Assembly (NCBI RefSeq): GCF_015709455.1
Contig: NZ_JADNQW010000005.1
Span: 3,926,001-3,990,000, forward strand
Origin: Methylosinus sp. H3A
GTDB taxonomy: Bacteria > Pseudomonadota > Alphaproteobacteria > Rhizobiales > Beijerinckiaceae
Length of the DNA: 64,000 bases
Direction: 5' to 3'
Position numbers and translations under genes: made by a program. Position 1 is the first letter of the stretch. Each line of letters starts with the position of its first letter. Shown piece after piece: positions 1 to 8,515 of this stretch. The notes below the pieces were generated by a model, which saw nothing but the letters and a program-made list of their open reading frames with translations, ran no database searches and was not told the DNA's origin.

Positions 1-2
1 TC

Positions 3-41
3 GGCTCGCTCGATATCGTGTTCGGCGAGATCGATCGCTAG
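3..41 (+). CDS. C-terminal end of an upstream gene (partial)
   Basis: An open frame runs from the window edge to a TAG stop at 39-41 and encodes only the last dozen residues of a protein, ending in GEIDR. The fragment is too short to name. It stops about 60 bases before the pterin dehydratase gene on the same strand, so the two may be co-transcribed. Confidence 0.3.
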   Translation, partial: GSLDIVFGEIDR

Positions 42-101
42 ACGCGTCTCGATTTTTTCGGTGGGAGCGAATTTTGGTCGCTCGTCGAAAGGAGGCTCCA
101 A

Positions 102-467
102 ATGCCGACGACGCTCGCAGAAAAGACCTGCACACCCTGCCGCGGCGGCGTTCCGCCCCTGGAGCGCGCCGAGGCCGAGGCGTTGCTCGCACAGGCGCCG
201 GACTGGGCGCTGCTCGACGAGGCGCGCCGCATAGAGCGCGGCTTCCGCTTCGGCAATTTCCGCGAGGCGGCGGAATTCGTGCGGCAAATCGGCGAATTGG
301 CCGAGGCGGAGGGCCATCATCCCGACATCGCCTTCGGCTGGGGCTATGCGACGATCTCGCTGCAGACGAAGAAGATCAGAGGTTTGCACGAGAACGACGT
401 CATCATGGCGACAAAGATCGACCGCATCTTCTCGCACTGGCGCGGTCTGCCGGCGGGCCGCATGTGA
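102..467 (+). CDS. phhB: Pterin-4a-carbinolamine dehydratase
   Basis: 121-residue protein of the PCD/DCoH family. The enzyme dehydrates 4a-hydroxytetrahydropterin, recycling the pterin cofactor of aromatic amino acid hydroxylases; in bacteria without such a hydroxylase it may act on other pterins such as molybdopterin. The family signature EGHHPD is at about residues 72-77, followed by a conserved W-G-Y strand. A strong ribosome binding site (AAAGGAGG) lies about 8 bases before the ATG. The N-terminal 20 residues, with a CTPC stretch, are typical of the alphaproteobacterial form. The gene ends 63 bases before the split tRNA-Arg where the genomic island begins, so it is chromosomal. Confidence 0.93.
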   Translation: MPTTLAEKTCTPCRGGVPPLERAEAEALLAQAPDWALLDEARRIERGFRFGNFREAAEFVRQIGELAEAEGHHPDIAFGWGYATISLQTKKIRGLHENDVIMATKIDRIFSHWRGLPAGRM

Positions 468-530
468 CGATGCAGGAGACGCGCGACGCCTTTTCAAACG
501 CTCCCCGCTCTAGTAGACGTCCGTGACGCG

Positions 531-569
<39 letters not shown>

Positions 570-666
570 TTCGAGGGTCTTGAAACGGAAAGGCGATTCG
601 GATCATAAGCTTAAGCGCCGTCCGGCTCGGCCGAGCACCGGATAGGCACCGAGAACGAGGCAGATT

Positions 667-743
667 GTCCCGGTAGCTCAGCAGGATAGAGCACAGGTTT
701 CCTAAACCTGGGGTCAGGGGTTCGACTCCCTTCCGGGACGCCA
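667..743 (+). tRNA. tRNA-Arg (anticodon CCU), carried on the island
   Basis: A full 77-nt cloverleaf with encoded CCA: acceptor GTCCCGG/CCGGGAC, anticodon stem CAGGT/ACCTG and loop TTCCTAA, giving anticodon CCT for AGG codons. It lies 97 bases inside the left end of the island. Its first 27 bases are identical to the broken chromosomal copy at 531, but its anticodon stem differs on both strands with compensating changes, so it is not simply the host gene restored. It probably replaces the tRNA destroyed by integration. Confidence 0.95.
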
Positions 744-961
744 TAATCCTCGTTCGCTCTCCTCAGAGACCGCTCCTTTTCCGTGGGAACCGCTGTAATG
801 CATATGCTTGAGAGCCTGCCTCTCGGTATCCTGAGCTTATGGGGCTCGGTCGCATTCTGATTCGGCTGGCCGCCGTTGCAACAAAGGTAACGCTACGATC
901 CGGCACCCGAACGACCTGGACTAGAGTATGGGCGAGAGAACAAAGATAGAAGGGTGCAAGC

Positions 962-2260
962 ATGCCAGCCGATGCGGCAAATTTGTTCGACAACTCATCG
1001 TTGTTTCCCGATGAAACCCTCCCCGGAAAGCCTCGCGCCAATTCGAATCTCGGGCTCACGTTCCGTGACAGCAAGAGATTACCGGTTCACGGCTGGTATC
1101 CTTACGTCGAGGGGTTCTCAGCACGTTACATCGAAGATCTTGTGCGTGCGCATAACAGCGACGGCATCGTGTATGACCCATTCGGAGGGAGCGGGACGGT
1201 AAACTTGATTTCATCTCTTATGGGCGTTCCGAGCGCATTCTCGGAAGCTAACCCCTTCATGCGTTTCGTTGCCGAAACGAAAGTGAATGCTCGCCATATT
1301 GCACGTCTCCGGTTCGCTGAATTTGAGCGATGCGCCTCCGCTTTTAGAACCTGGGCCTACAGTCCAGATTTTCATCGTTCGGTGCGCGAACAGAGCCTTT
1401 CCGACTATTTCACAGCTTTCGAGGGCAGAGACTTCTTTGCGGAAAAGGACATCCGCGAACTCCAGGTGCTGCGTGACGCAGCGCGCGTGATCGGTTCCGA
1501 CAACGCAGCTTTTCGTGACCTGTTACTGCTCGCGGTTGCCTCAGTGACTGTAGCCTGCTCTCACATGACTCGACGCGCCGACCTGCGACGACGCAGAGTG
1601 GACGAATACAAAGGGCGCGTTGTAGATGTTCGCGGCGCAGTTATAGAAAAACTCGCTTCGATCGAGCGAGACATACGTGTCACGCCCGCCCACTATGCGC
1701 CAGCTCTTTTCGCTTCCGCAGATTGTCGTCAATCGGTCGAGCAACTACGTGGCGAAGCGGGACTGATCCTCACGTCACCCCCTTATCTGAATGGCACCAG
1801 CTACATTCGTAACACCAAACTTGAGCTTTGGTTGACCGGCTTCATTCGTTCTGAACGCGAGCTTTCCCAGCTCAATAAGACATGCATGGTTTGCGGCATC
1901 AGCAATGTTGTCAAAGGACGCCCGGCCGAGCACCGATTTGGCGCTGTAGAGGCGGTCGCTATCGAGCTCGATCGGGTCAGCCCCGACCTACGCATTCCAG
2001 AGCTGGTGAGGGGCTACTTTTCGGACATGCTCTCGATGTTTCGAAACTGTGCTTCCTATCTCCGGCCCGGAGGCCGGCTGGTGCTGGACATCGGGGACTC
2101 TCAATTCTACGGCATACACGTCCCAACAGATATTCTCCTGGGCGAAGTGGCGAGTGCGGCGGGCCTTCGTCTGATCGAAGAGAGGCTACTCGCGCGGCGT
2201 CACTCTCGGGACAAAACGCCACTCAAGCAGGTGGAGTTAACGTTCGCCAATGCTCACTGA
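962..2260 (+). CDS. DNA methyltransferase (first of a pair; m4C/m6A type)
   Basis: 432-residue SAM-dependent methyltransferase. The SAM-binding motif DPFGGSGT is at residues 72-79 and the catalytic motif TSPPY at 271-275, followed by a late Rossmann strand with RPGGRLVLDIGDS. SPPY is usual for amino-methyltransferases acting on N4 of cytosine, although N6-adenine activity cannot be excluded. About 190 residues separate the two motifs and could hold the target recognition region, an order opposite to the beta class. A ribosome binding site (AGAAGGG) precedes the ATG. The 3' end overlaps the second methyltransferase by 11 bases, so the two are translationally coupled. The gene is AT-richer than the island backbone. 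Partner genes suggest a restriction-modification role. Confidence 0.82.
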   Translation: MPADAANLFDNSSLFPDETLPGKPRANSNLGLTFRDSKRLPVHGWYPYVEGFSARYIEDLVRAHNSDGIVYDPFGGSGTVNLISSLMGVPSAFSEANPFMRFVAETKVNARHIARLRFAEFERCASAFRTWAYSPDFHRSVREQSLSDYFTAFEGRDFFAEKDIRELQVLRDAARVIGSDNAAFRDLLLLAVASVTVACSHMTRRADLRRRRVDEYKGRVVDVRGAVIEKLASIERDIRVTPAHYAPALFASADCRQSVEQLRGEAGLILTSPPYLNGTSYIRNTKLELWLTGFIRSERELSQLNKTCMVCGISNVVKGRPAEHRFGAVEAVAIELDRVSPDLRIPELVRGYFSDMLSMFRNCASYLRPGGRLVLDIGDSQFYGIHVPTDILLGEVASAAGLRLIEERLLARRHSRDKTPLKQVELTFANAH

Positions 2261-3389
2261 GTGCAGACTACCACTGGAGCAAAGGGCGGTTGCCTTCCAA
2301 TCAACTCTTCCGCACACAAAAGCTCCCTTTAGCAGCCGAGCGTGGGGACACGGTCTCCACTCGCTTTCCTCCTACCAAGGCAAGCTTAAGCCTGCACTTG
2401 CCCACTGGTTACTTCGACAGTTCACGGGCTCGGGCGATCGTGTCTTGGACCCATTGGGCGGGGTCGGAACGGTAGCATTCGAGGCTGGTCTCCTCGGACG
2501 TCCCGCCTTCACCTGCGACTTGAGCCCATTCGCTTCGACAGTTGCCCGCGCAAAAGTCGCGCCTCCAGCCTCCTCGGACCTTGAATCTGAGATGGAGGTG
2601 TTCGCCGATGAATTGGCGAGTGTGAAGCTGACAACAGAAGATTACATGGCTGCAGAGTTTGGGCTGAATGCTCAAGTGCATGATTATTACCACCGGGATA
2701 CCTTGGAGGAGGTGCTCAAAGCTCGGCGGATTCTCGCCAGCTCGGAACTCTCAGCCTCGCGAAACTTCATCAAGGCCTGCCTCCTGCATATACTGCACGG
2801 TAATCGACCCTATGCACTGTCGCGTATATCGCATCCAATTACACCGTTCAGTCCCACAGGACCGTTTCAATATCGATCGCTGCTGGAGAGATTAAGCGTT
2901 CGATGCGAGCGACTCATGGCCCTTGAACGGCCGCAGGGATTTATCCAAGGCAAGTCATGGCACGCAGATTTTCGTGAGCTTCCCAAGCTTCTGCCTCAGC
3001 AGGTTGACGCAATCATCTGCTCGCCACCATTTCCGGGAATGAGGTTCGACCGGCCTAACTGGCTGCGAATGTGGTTCTGTGGCTGGATGGAAAACGACTT
3101 TCATCATACCAGCCGTAAATTTCTGGAGCGTCAACAAGGAACGAACTTTGAAGTCTACCAGGAATTTTTTGCTGTCTGCAGCGAAGTTACAGCAGCAGGG
3201 GGGCCGGTAATCCTCCACGTCGGCGGCTCCAAGGGATACGAAATGGCAACGCGACTAGCCTCAATTGGCTCACGTTATTTGCATCATCGCGCGACCATTT
3301 CGGAAAATGTGGAACACGTCGAAAAACACGGTATTAGGGATAAGGGCACGACGAGCACCCATATCTTGCTACTCTTCGAGCGCTTCTAG
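2250..3389 (+). CDS. DNA methyltransferase (second of a pair)
   Basis: 379-residue SAM-dependent methyltransferase, related in layout but not close in sequence to its neighbour. The SAM motif LDPLGGVGT is at residues 66-74 and the catalytic motif CSPPF at 257-261, with Phe replacing the usual Tyr. The preceding TSYQGKLKP-like segment (about 40-48) is typical of DNA methylases with this motif order. Its start lies inside the end of the upstream methyltransferase, and its last 21 bases overlap the 3' end of the convergent HNH endonuclease gene. Two methyltransferases beside one endonuclease is the usual set for an asymmetric recognition site, where each strand needs its own enzyme; that role is inference. 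Confidence 0.8.
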   Translation: MLTECRLPLEQRAVAFQSTLPHTKAPFSSRAWGHGLHSLSSYQGKLKPALAHWLLRQFTGSGDRVLDPLGGVGTVAFEAGLLGRPAFTCDLSPFASTVARAKVAPPASSDLESEMEVFADELASVKLTTEDYMAAEFGLNAQVHDYYHRDTLEEVLKARRILASSELSASRNFIKACLLHILHGNRPYALSRISHPITPFSPTGPFQYRSLLERLSVRCERLMALERPQGFIQGKSWHADFRELPKLLPQQVDAIICSPPFPGMRFDRPNWLRMWFCGWMENDFHHTSRKFLERQQGTNFEVYQEFFAVCSEVTAAGGPVILHVGGSKGYEMATRLASIGSRYLHHRATISENVEHVEKHGIRDKGTTSTHILLLFERF

Positions 3390-4085
3390 TATAGCATCGA
3401 TCTCGACATCAGCCGGCACTGTGCTCGCGGGCCTTTCCGCAGCCGCTTTTCGCGTCCGCTCGTACACGATGCGATTTGCATCCAACAACTCGACCCATAG
3501 ATCAACGTCGGGTCGAATTTCCCGCACCTTCCGGGCAATAGCGTTGAATGCTCGCGGGTCACACTTGTTCGCAAATCCCCCGATGTCCTTACGAATCCGC
3601 AGTAGTTGCGGCTCGCAGACCGCCCGAGCCTGAAGGTCGTGAAGGGATAGACCGGTGATTCTCGACAAGTGCCTAAGTTGGGCCAGCGTATAAAAGTCGA
3701 CTGGAAACTTGTCCTTCTTATGATTGTTGTGTTCGGCGCACAGGCACGTGGCATATTCATCAATCGGCCATAGGTAGGCCAAGGGACGAGTATGATCCAG
3801 CTCAACCTCTTTCAATGTCAATGGCTTTTCGCAATAAAAGCAGCGCCGCCCGAAGCGCTCCCATACGATGCTTTTCAGACCTCTGCCCTCTCGCTCCTTA
3901 ATGGACTGCAAAATTTCCGGCTCCCGCAAGAGCAATCGGCGTTCGCGTGTGATGATCGAACTCTCATTGAGCTGATCGACAGTTCGTAGAGGGTTAAATG
4001 AATCGTTGATCCGCCACTTCTTGCAGGCGCGGCATTCGTTCTGATGGCCACTGACCTTCGCGTTGTGCTTATGAAAACTCAAGCG
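3369..4085 (-). pseudogene. C-terminal part of an HNH endonuclease cut by an inversion
   Basis: This minus-strand frame encodes about 240 residues with an HNH nuclease core: a CFYC zinc knuckle, LDHTRPL, then CLCAEHNN and HKKDKFP. Upstream is the second half of a zinc ribbon (HKH, then GHQNECRACKK). The open frame continues to 4340, but beyond about 4090 it is only antisense to a gene with its own ribosome binding site, and no ATG start exists nearby; GTG codons at 4106 and 4121 lack good ribosome binding sites. The missing first half, ending in KKCSYCGR, is at 6524-7081 on the opposite strand. Its 3' end overlaps the convergent methyltransferase by 21 bases. It was probably the restriction enzyme of the methyltransferase pair; the present product is likely inactive or not made. 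Confidence 0.72.
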
Positions 4086-4142
4086 TCCTGCTTGACCCGG
4101 TCCCACGGGTAACGAGGCCACGGAGAATAAGGAGGACTGACC

Positions 4143-4376
4143 ATGGCCAACTACGTCGTCTACGCGCACAAGCCGCACCTCCGCAGGGCGGACCGCCGCA
4201 ACGCAATCTTCGTGCAGGCCGCCGACGCCGCCGCCGCGCAAGCGGTGGCCGAGGCACTCGTCGGCGCTAATCCCGGCGCACTCGCGGACTGGGCCGTGCT
4301 CGACCTCGCGTCGGCGCCCGACTTCGTCGTTCGCGGGCATGAGCCCACGCGTGGCACCTCGGGAGAGGTCCTATGA
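4143..4376 (+). CDS. Small island protein of unknown function
   Basis: 77 residues, beginning MANYVVYAHKPHLRR, with an alanine-rich middle. No family is recognised and there is no signal peptide or membrane segment. The start is well supported: AAGGAGG lies about 6 bases before the ATG. The stop overlaps the next gene's start in an ATGA, so the two form a coupled pair. Codon use is GC-rich like the replication and packaging-like part of the island, unlike the adjacent methyltransferase cargo. Before the inversion this gene would have followed the gene now ending at 7085 in the same operon. Confidence 0.65.
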   Translation: MANYVVYAHKPHLRRADRRNAIFVQAADAAAAQAVAEALVGANPGALADWAVLDLASAPDFVVRGHEPTRGTSGEVL

Positions 4377-4801
4377 TCGAGATGAATGAGCAAGAGGAGG
4401 AAAAAGTCAGCGTCCTGCACCGGTCGCTGCTGCCGCTGCCGAGCGGCGACGAGACGATCCGGTGCGAGGCCTGGCCGAAGGAGATAAGGGGCAAGTCGCC
4501 GTGGTCCTACTGCAAGAGTCGCCTGGCCGCCAGGGCTAGAATCGACACCCTGTTCGAGGCCTACATGATGCTCGTCCTGCCGCAGGCCCTGGCCGACGAG
4601 TATTCGCGATCCAACGATCCCGACCTCTTTCGGGGGCGGCCCGAGGTCTATGCGTTCACAGAAGACGTCGAATGGGAGACGTTGGGGTTCCTCCTCGTTC
4701 TCGGATATCGGCCGCGGCCGGAGGGCGGCTTCGGGCGACGCTTCCAATGGAAGGAGGACTTTGACGCATTGTGCGGACAGCTCGACGTCCGGCAGCCGTG
4801 A
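4373..4801 (+). CDS. Island protein of unknown function
   Basis: 142 residues, acidic at the N-terminus (MIEMNEQEEEK), with a central conserved-looking stretch around residues 60-125 (AYMMLVLPQALADEY, then VEWETLGFLLVLGYRPRP). It is not recognised. It starts within the stop codon of the preceding small gene (ATGA overlap) and shares its GC-rich codon use. It appears to be the last gene of a backbone operon moved into plus orientation by the inversion. Behind it, at about 4860, composition changes back to the AT-richer cargo. Confidence 0.6.
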   Translation: MIEMNEQEEEKVSVLHRSLLPLPSGDETIRCEAWPKEIRGKSPWSYCKSRLAARARIDTLFEAYMMLVLPQALADEYSRSNDPDLFRGRPEVYAFTEDVEWETLGFLLVLGYRPRPEGGFGRRFQWKEDFDALCGQLDVRQP

Positions 4802-4895
4802 AGCCTCAGACTGGTCGCGCGACATAGGATCAGAAGAAAGGTCGTCGGTGGTGTAGATTGCCGGCGACCTCTGCCATTTGTATACGCAGGTCAAA

Positions 4896-5312
4896 TCAGC
4901 GACGAAGCTCCGCAATCGATTTGACCGAGCCATCAGTTGCCCGGAATTTCCAGTTGCCATTCCATACGTTCTCCACTCCGGCCGCGATCGAAGAGTTCAA
5001 CTGGTTGAGCGTCGGAAACCGTTTGCCGTTGTCCTTGCGAATCCATGCTCCGCCATGAGACTGCGCGACATACTCTCGACGCTTGTAGAAGCGAAAAATC
5101 TCGAAGCCCTCTGGGAAGTTGACGCCGTTCCGATCGTCATGGACCCCGCCGCCAGAAGGCGATTCTGTTAGATTCTGAGTTTCCTTGGAAGAAAGCTCGC
5201 ATCCGAGTAGCCGTCGCAGAATAGCATCTTCGGTTTCTTCTCCCGCAGCCCTGTTGGCCCAGATGGCTGCAAAAACCTCAGTCGAAATATTCACCGAACG
5301 GGACATAGCCAT
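4896..5312 (-). CDS. Small protein with RAMA/DUF2924-like C-terminal domain
   Basis: About 138 residues. The first 35 (MSRSVNISTEVFAAIWANR and on) look like a ribbon-helix-helix or short helical region. The C-terminal 65 contain YKRREYVAQ, GGAWIRKDNGKRF, LNSSIAAG and WNGNWKF, a pattern close to RAMA-type domains associated with restriction enzymes and methylases. The start is ATG 5312 or 5306, both behind GGAGAATGGAGA. It is AT-richer than the backbone, like the methyltransferases, and lies in the inverted segment. A DNA-binding accessory or restriction-related role is inference from the domain resemblance. Confidence 0.55.
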   Translation of the reverse strand: MAMSRSVNISTEVFAAIWANRAAGEETEDAILRRLLGCELSSKETQNLTESPSGGGVHDDRNGVNFPEGFEIFRFYKRREYVAQSHGGAWIRKDNGKRFPTLNQLNSSIAAGVENVWNGNWKFRATDGSVKSIAELRR

Positions 5313-5498
5313 TCTCCATTCTCCGATCTGCTTATCTAAGCAAATAGTGCTATTTGCTGTCAAGGCGAGTTTTCGCTCTCGCTCCCTTCTCTCCTACTGC
5401 GAGCGTGATGAGTGAGCGGGCACTAGCTAAAATTCTTCGTTGAGCAGGCTGAGCCGTCGCGTCGGCGACGAAGTCCGCTTGATCAAGGCGCAAACCCA

Positions 5499-6366
5499 GA
5501 GCCTGTCATCAATTGAGCCCGATGACGGCCGCGGCGAGGTGGACGGCGGCGAGGAAATTCCGGGCCGTCTTGTCGTAGCGAGTGGCGATGGCTCGAAACT
5601 GCTTGAGCTTACAGAAGAAAATTTCGATCAGGCTGCGGGCTTTGTAGAGGTCTTTGTCGTAGGAGCGCGGCTCTTTGCGGTTGGTCTTTGATGGAATGAC
5701 GGGTTCTATTTCGACGTCGCGCAAAGGTTGAATCACTCGTTCGTCGGCGTCGTAAGCCTTGTCGGCGAGCAGCGCCTCGACCTCGAGCCCCGGCAAAAGC
5801 GCGTCGGCGCCCAAGAGATCATGCGCCTGTCCGGGCGTGAGATGAATGCCGGTCGGATTGCCGAGCGCGTCGACCGTGGCATGAATTTTCGTGCTCAATC
5901 CGCCTTTGCTGCGGCCGATCGCTTGGTCTTCGCCACCTTTTTTTTTGCGCGCCGGCGCTGTGCTGATGCGCGCGCACGATCGTCGTGTCGATCATGGCGT
6001 ATTCATTGTCGGCGTCTTGCGCCAAATGCTCGAAAACCCGCGCCCAAACGCCGGCCTTGGCCCAGCGGCTGAAACACGTGTGCACGACACGAAAATCGCC
6101 GAAGCGCTCCGGTAAATCGCGCCGGCGCGATAGCGATACAGCACCGCCTCGACGAAAAGCCGGTTTCCTTGGCGGTCACGCCGACCGTTCCCGCGCGCCC
6201 GGGAAGCAAATTCTCGATGCGCTGCCATTGATCATTGCGCAAGGCGTGACGTCGCACCATCGGTCGGCCCCTCCGATGCGGCCGACTGCCTATGAATCAC
6301 GCAAACTCAATCTTGGGAATCCGCAGGCCTATCCGCAGGGCGCCTTACCCAATTGATGACAGGCTC
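5499..6366 (-). mobile_element. IS5-family insertion sequence, decayed
   Basis: Perfect 17-bp terminal inverted repeats (5499-5515 and 6350-6366) enclose a transposase region of IS5 type on the minus strand. The 13-base sequence GGCGCAAACCCAG occurs directly outside both ends (5487-5499, overlapping the first IR base, and 6369-6381). That is longer than the short target duplications usual for IS5 relatives. The element sits in the inverted segment between the RAMA-like gene and the HNH N-terminal fragment. Confidence 0.8.
5509..6260 (-). pseudogene. IS5-family DDE transposase with several frameshifts
   Basis: Transposase homology is spread over all three minus-strand frames. It starts at 6260 with MVRRHALRNDQWQRIENLLPG, moves to a frame with RLFVEAVLYRYRAG, then to one with CFSRWAKAGVWARVFEHLA and the first catalytic Asp region (AMIDTTIVRAHQH). 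The last frame holds GLSTKIHATVDALGNP, the second Asp region (LLADKAYDAD) and the C-terminal region with the last catalytic Glu (ARSLIEIFFCKLKQFRAIATRYDK). Natural IS5 relatives may use one programmed frameshift between two frames; three or so shifts indicate inactivation. The product would have been the cut-and-paste enzyme of the surrounding IS. Confidence 0.8.
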
Positions 6367-6523
6367 AGGGCGCAAACCCAGCAACATCGCATATCCCCTA
6401 GCGTTGATTCGGCTTCAAAGGGCTGCCGCCCTCCTCTTCCGCCCTGCGGCCTGCCTTAAACGCGAGTCTCTTGAAGTTTGAGGTCCGCAATGCGATGTTC
6501 CAGCAATAAGCTGGGAGGACATT

Positions 6524-7081
6524 GTGCGGCGGCACGCCAAGCAGGATCGCGAAGATAAATATGCGAGCCGAAGAGATTATCAGCAGATTCTCGAGAGTGC
6601 CGGGAATAGGCTACAGGGAACCGCGCCATTAAAGGTAATCCGAGTTGCTGCCCAATTAGAGCCAAAAGAGCCTGGCGCAGTCGCAGGATTCGGGGGCTTT
6701 ATTCTGACGCCTCACAGCACCGGACTAAAGTTGCGTGTTCGTGTGGAAGGGGCAGTATTTGATCGTCAGTTGCATAGCGGACCATCGTGGTCGCGATTTG
6801 GGCTTGGCTTTTCAATCAATGAGCATGCAAGAATTGAAGCTGAGTTGGAATTCGGCGTGCCACAGGAGTTTGTCGACATTTGGGGTCTTGCCATTGGCAT
6901 AGCTGAATTTCCCAATGGAACGACTCGCAACGCGCCCATTCTACCCGATTTAAATCTCTCTCACCTGCTACCCGAAACGCTCTATCTCGACCATGGGTCC
7001 AACGTTGTTCGCCTTCCTGACGACGTTGCCTCGAACGTTGGTGGCGGCTCACGTATTGAGCTGAAGAAGTGTTCGTATTGC
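6524..7081 (+). pseudogene. N-terminal part of the split HNH endonuclease
   Basis: GTG start at 6524, with a strong ribosome binding site (GGGAGGAC) about 6 bases upstream. Residues 1-188 read as a normal protein, including a beta-rich region (about 40-120), ending with IELKKCSYCGR: Cys183 and Cys186 are the first pair of a zinc ribbon. From about 7085 the frame enters GC-rich sequence antisense to another gene and ends after 20 low-complexity residues (stop by 7150). The second Cys pair and the HNH core are at 3369-4085 on the opposite strand. The combined length would be near 430 residues. The N-terminal part could be the DNA recognition domain, which is inference. Confidence 0.68.
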
Positions 7082-7084
7082 GGC

Positions 7085-7814
7085 CGATTACGAACGCGTC
7101 GAGGTCGGCCCCGACCGCCTCCTGCGCCCGGCGGTCCAGCGCCGACTTGATCGCGCGGACCAGGTTGGCGTGCCCACGCTCGAAGGCCGTGTCGGCGTGC
7201 GCCGCCTCCTCCGCCGTGCGCTCGATCTCCATGAGCGCGGCCGTCACGTCGCGGAACTCGGCGCCGACGAGAACCGCAGCGAGGGCCTGGGAGCTGAATG
7301 GGCGATCGCCAGCGTCCATGCGGTTGACGCGGGAGACGAGCGCAGCGCCCATCTCGCGGTCGCCGGTCGACGCCGCGAGCGCGGCGAGGCTGGCGAGCTC
7401 GGTCGGGCCGCTGTGCTCGATCTGCTGCATGAGGCGGGAACGCCGTTCCGAGCCGAGGCCCTCGCGGATGAGCATCTGGACCGCCGACGCGTAATGCTGC
7501 CTTGCCCCCGCGACCTCGTGGGCCAGCCTGCCGGCTTCGCGGACGCGGGCGAGGCGCTCGTCGGCGCTCTCCCGCTTTATCTGCGTCCGGAAGGTGGAGA
7601 CCGCCCGTCCGACAATCAAAGCTTGCTGACTGGGGTGAAGGTCCGCCAGGGTGCGCTCCACGTCCCTCTGACGCTGCGCCACCTTGGCCGACAAGTTGTC
7701 GAGCAGCCGCGTCTGCCGCTCGCGGTTCTCTCTTGCCCGGGTCAGCGCCAACTTGATGTCCGTCACGGACACCCACTTGGCCCCGATGGTGGGCGCGATC
7801 TTTTTCGTCGCCAC
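7085..7814 (-). CDS. Helical island protein, 3' end removed by inversion
   Basis: GTG start at 7814 behind GAGGAG. About 240 residues remain, starting VATKKIAPTIGAKWVSVTD. A long helical, probably coiled-coil stretch (about residues 25-110: ARENRERQTRLLDNLSAK and on) is followed by Ala-rich helices to DAFVIGRN. No family is recognised. Beyond the breakpoint at about 7085 the frame runs on antisense through the HNH fragment to a stop at 6816, so the present C-terminus is artificial. In the pre-inversion order the frame would have met a stop soon after 4090 and been followed by genes 4143 and 4373. Confidence 0.6.
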
Positions 7815-8077
7815 GCTCTCTCTCCTCGCTCTCGGCGTCTCGCTTCGGCGGGAGAGAATCGGGCGCGGCCTCAGGCCGTCTCGTTCGTCCACGCCATCGC
7901 GTTACGGACGCGCCCATCGGCGCACCCTGACCCGACCAGGATGCGCCGATGTCGCCGAGTGTCGGACCATCGTTCGCTCCCGGCGGAACTCCCTCGGATA
8001 TTTTTGGACCGACGCCTTCCCAACGAGAGCCGGACGAAATGGGTTGACGGGCACCAGGAAGTCCCGAGGCGCCCGCG

Positions 8078-8112
8078 CCCTTCGCGCGGGAAGTGGGTTG
8101 AACGACGGCGCG
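8078..8112. repeat. 35-bp direct repeat, copy 1
   Basis: It matches 8516-8550 with two mismatches and contains GCGGGAAGT and GGTTGAACGACGGCGCG. The two copies flank a decayed reading frame and lie in the same orientation 438 bases apart. On the minus strand they would encode similar RRSTYFPREG-like peptides, but in frames without other coding support. Confidence 0.75.
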
Positions 8113-8410
8113 GAACCCCACGCCCAGACGCCGTCGACCAAAGGCCGAGCAACTAAGTAGCCCGCGCGCATCAGCTTCTCGCTCAGCACCCGCGTCACTA
8201 GGTCTTCGACCAGCGAGAGGTCGTGCCGCAGCGCGCAGTCCAGCGCATCCACGTGCGCCGCGATCACGCCTGAAAGATGCGCCATCTCGATGGATAGCCC
8301 CCGCGCGGATCGACCACCTCGGCCACGGCCTGCGTGACGATATCGATGTCGTCCTTCGTCACCACTGTGTGCGGGTGGCTGTGCTCCAGCGCGGCTTCGT
8401 CGTGTAGTCA
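8095..8410 (-). pseudogene. Frameshifted small island gene
   Basis: Two minus-strand frames carry coding-like sequence that joins across a run of five C at about 8299-8303. The upstream frame reads HTVVTKDDIDIVTQAVAEVVDPRG (8350-8300) and the downstream frame MAHLSGVIAAHVDALD, then LVEDLVTRVLSEKLMRAGY (8285-8150). A single-base change in the C run would explain the switch. No family is recognised. It lies between the terminase-like gene and the helical protein gene on the same strand. Confidence 0.3.
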
Positions 8411-8515
8411 AGCGTCGGCCCTCTCCTCCGACTTCGTCGCAAGAGCGACCTGATGCTCCCCCATGCGCGCGCGAGCTGTTCCTCGCGGGGAAGCCCGTGA
8501 CACAGCACACCCACC

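Larger units (their letters stand above)
4085..7085. other. Inferred ~3-kb inversion inside the island
   Basis: At the left breakpoint (about 4080-4095) the HNH gene loses its N-terminus. At the right breakpoint (about 7081-7090) an N-terminal fragment ending in the first half of a zinc ribbon loses its C-terminus. Flipping the segment puts both fragments head to tail on the minus strand. The same flip places genes 4143-4376 and 4373-4801 directly downstream of, and in line with, the truncated gene that ends at 7085. Both junctions are therefore explained by one event. No long inverted repeats are visible at the breakpoints. Confidence 0.7.

Noticed and set aside
4106..4340. Extension of the HNH frame upstream of the breakpoint
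   Set aside because: It is antisense to a small gene with a strong ribosome binding site, and the zinc ribbon's first half is found elsewhere.
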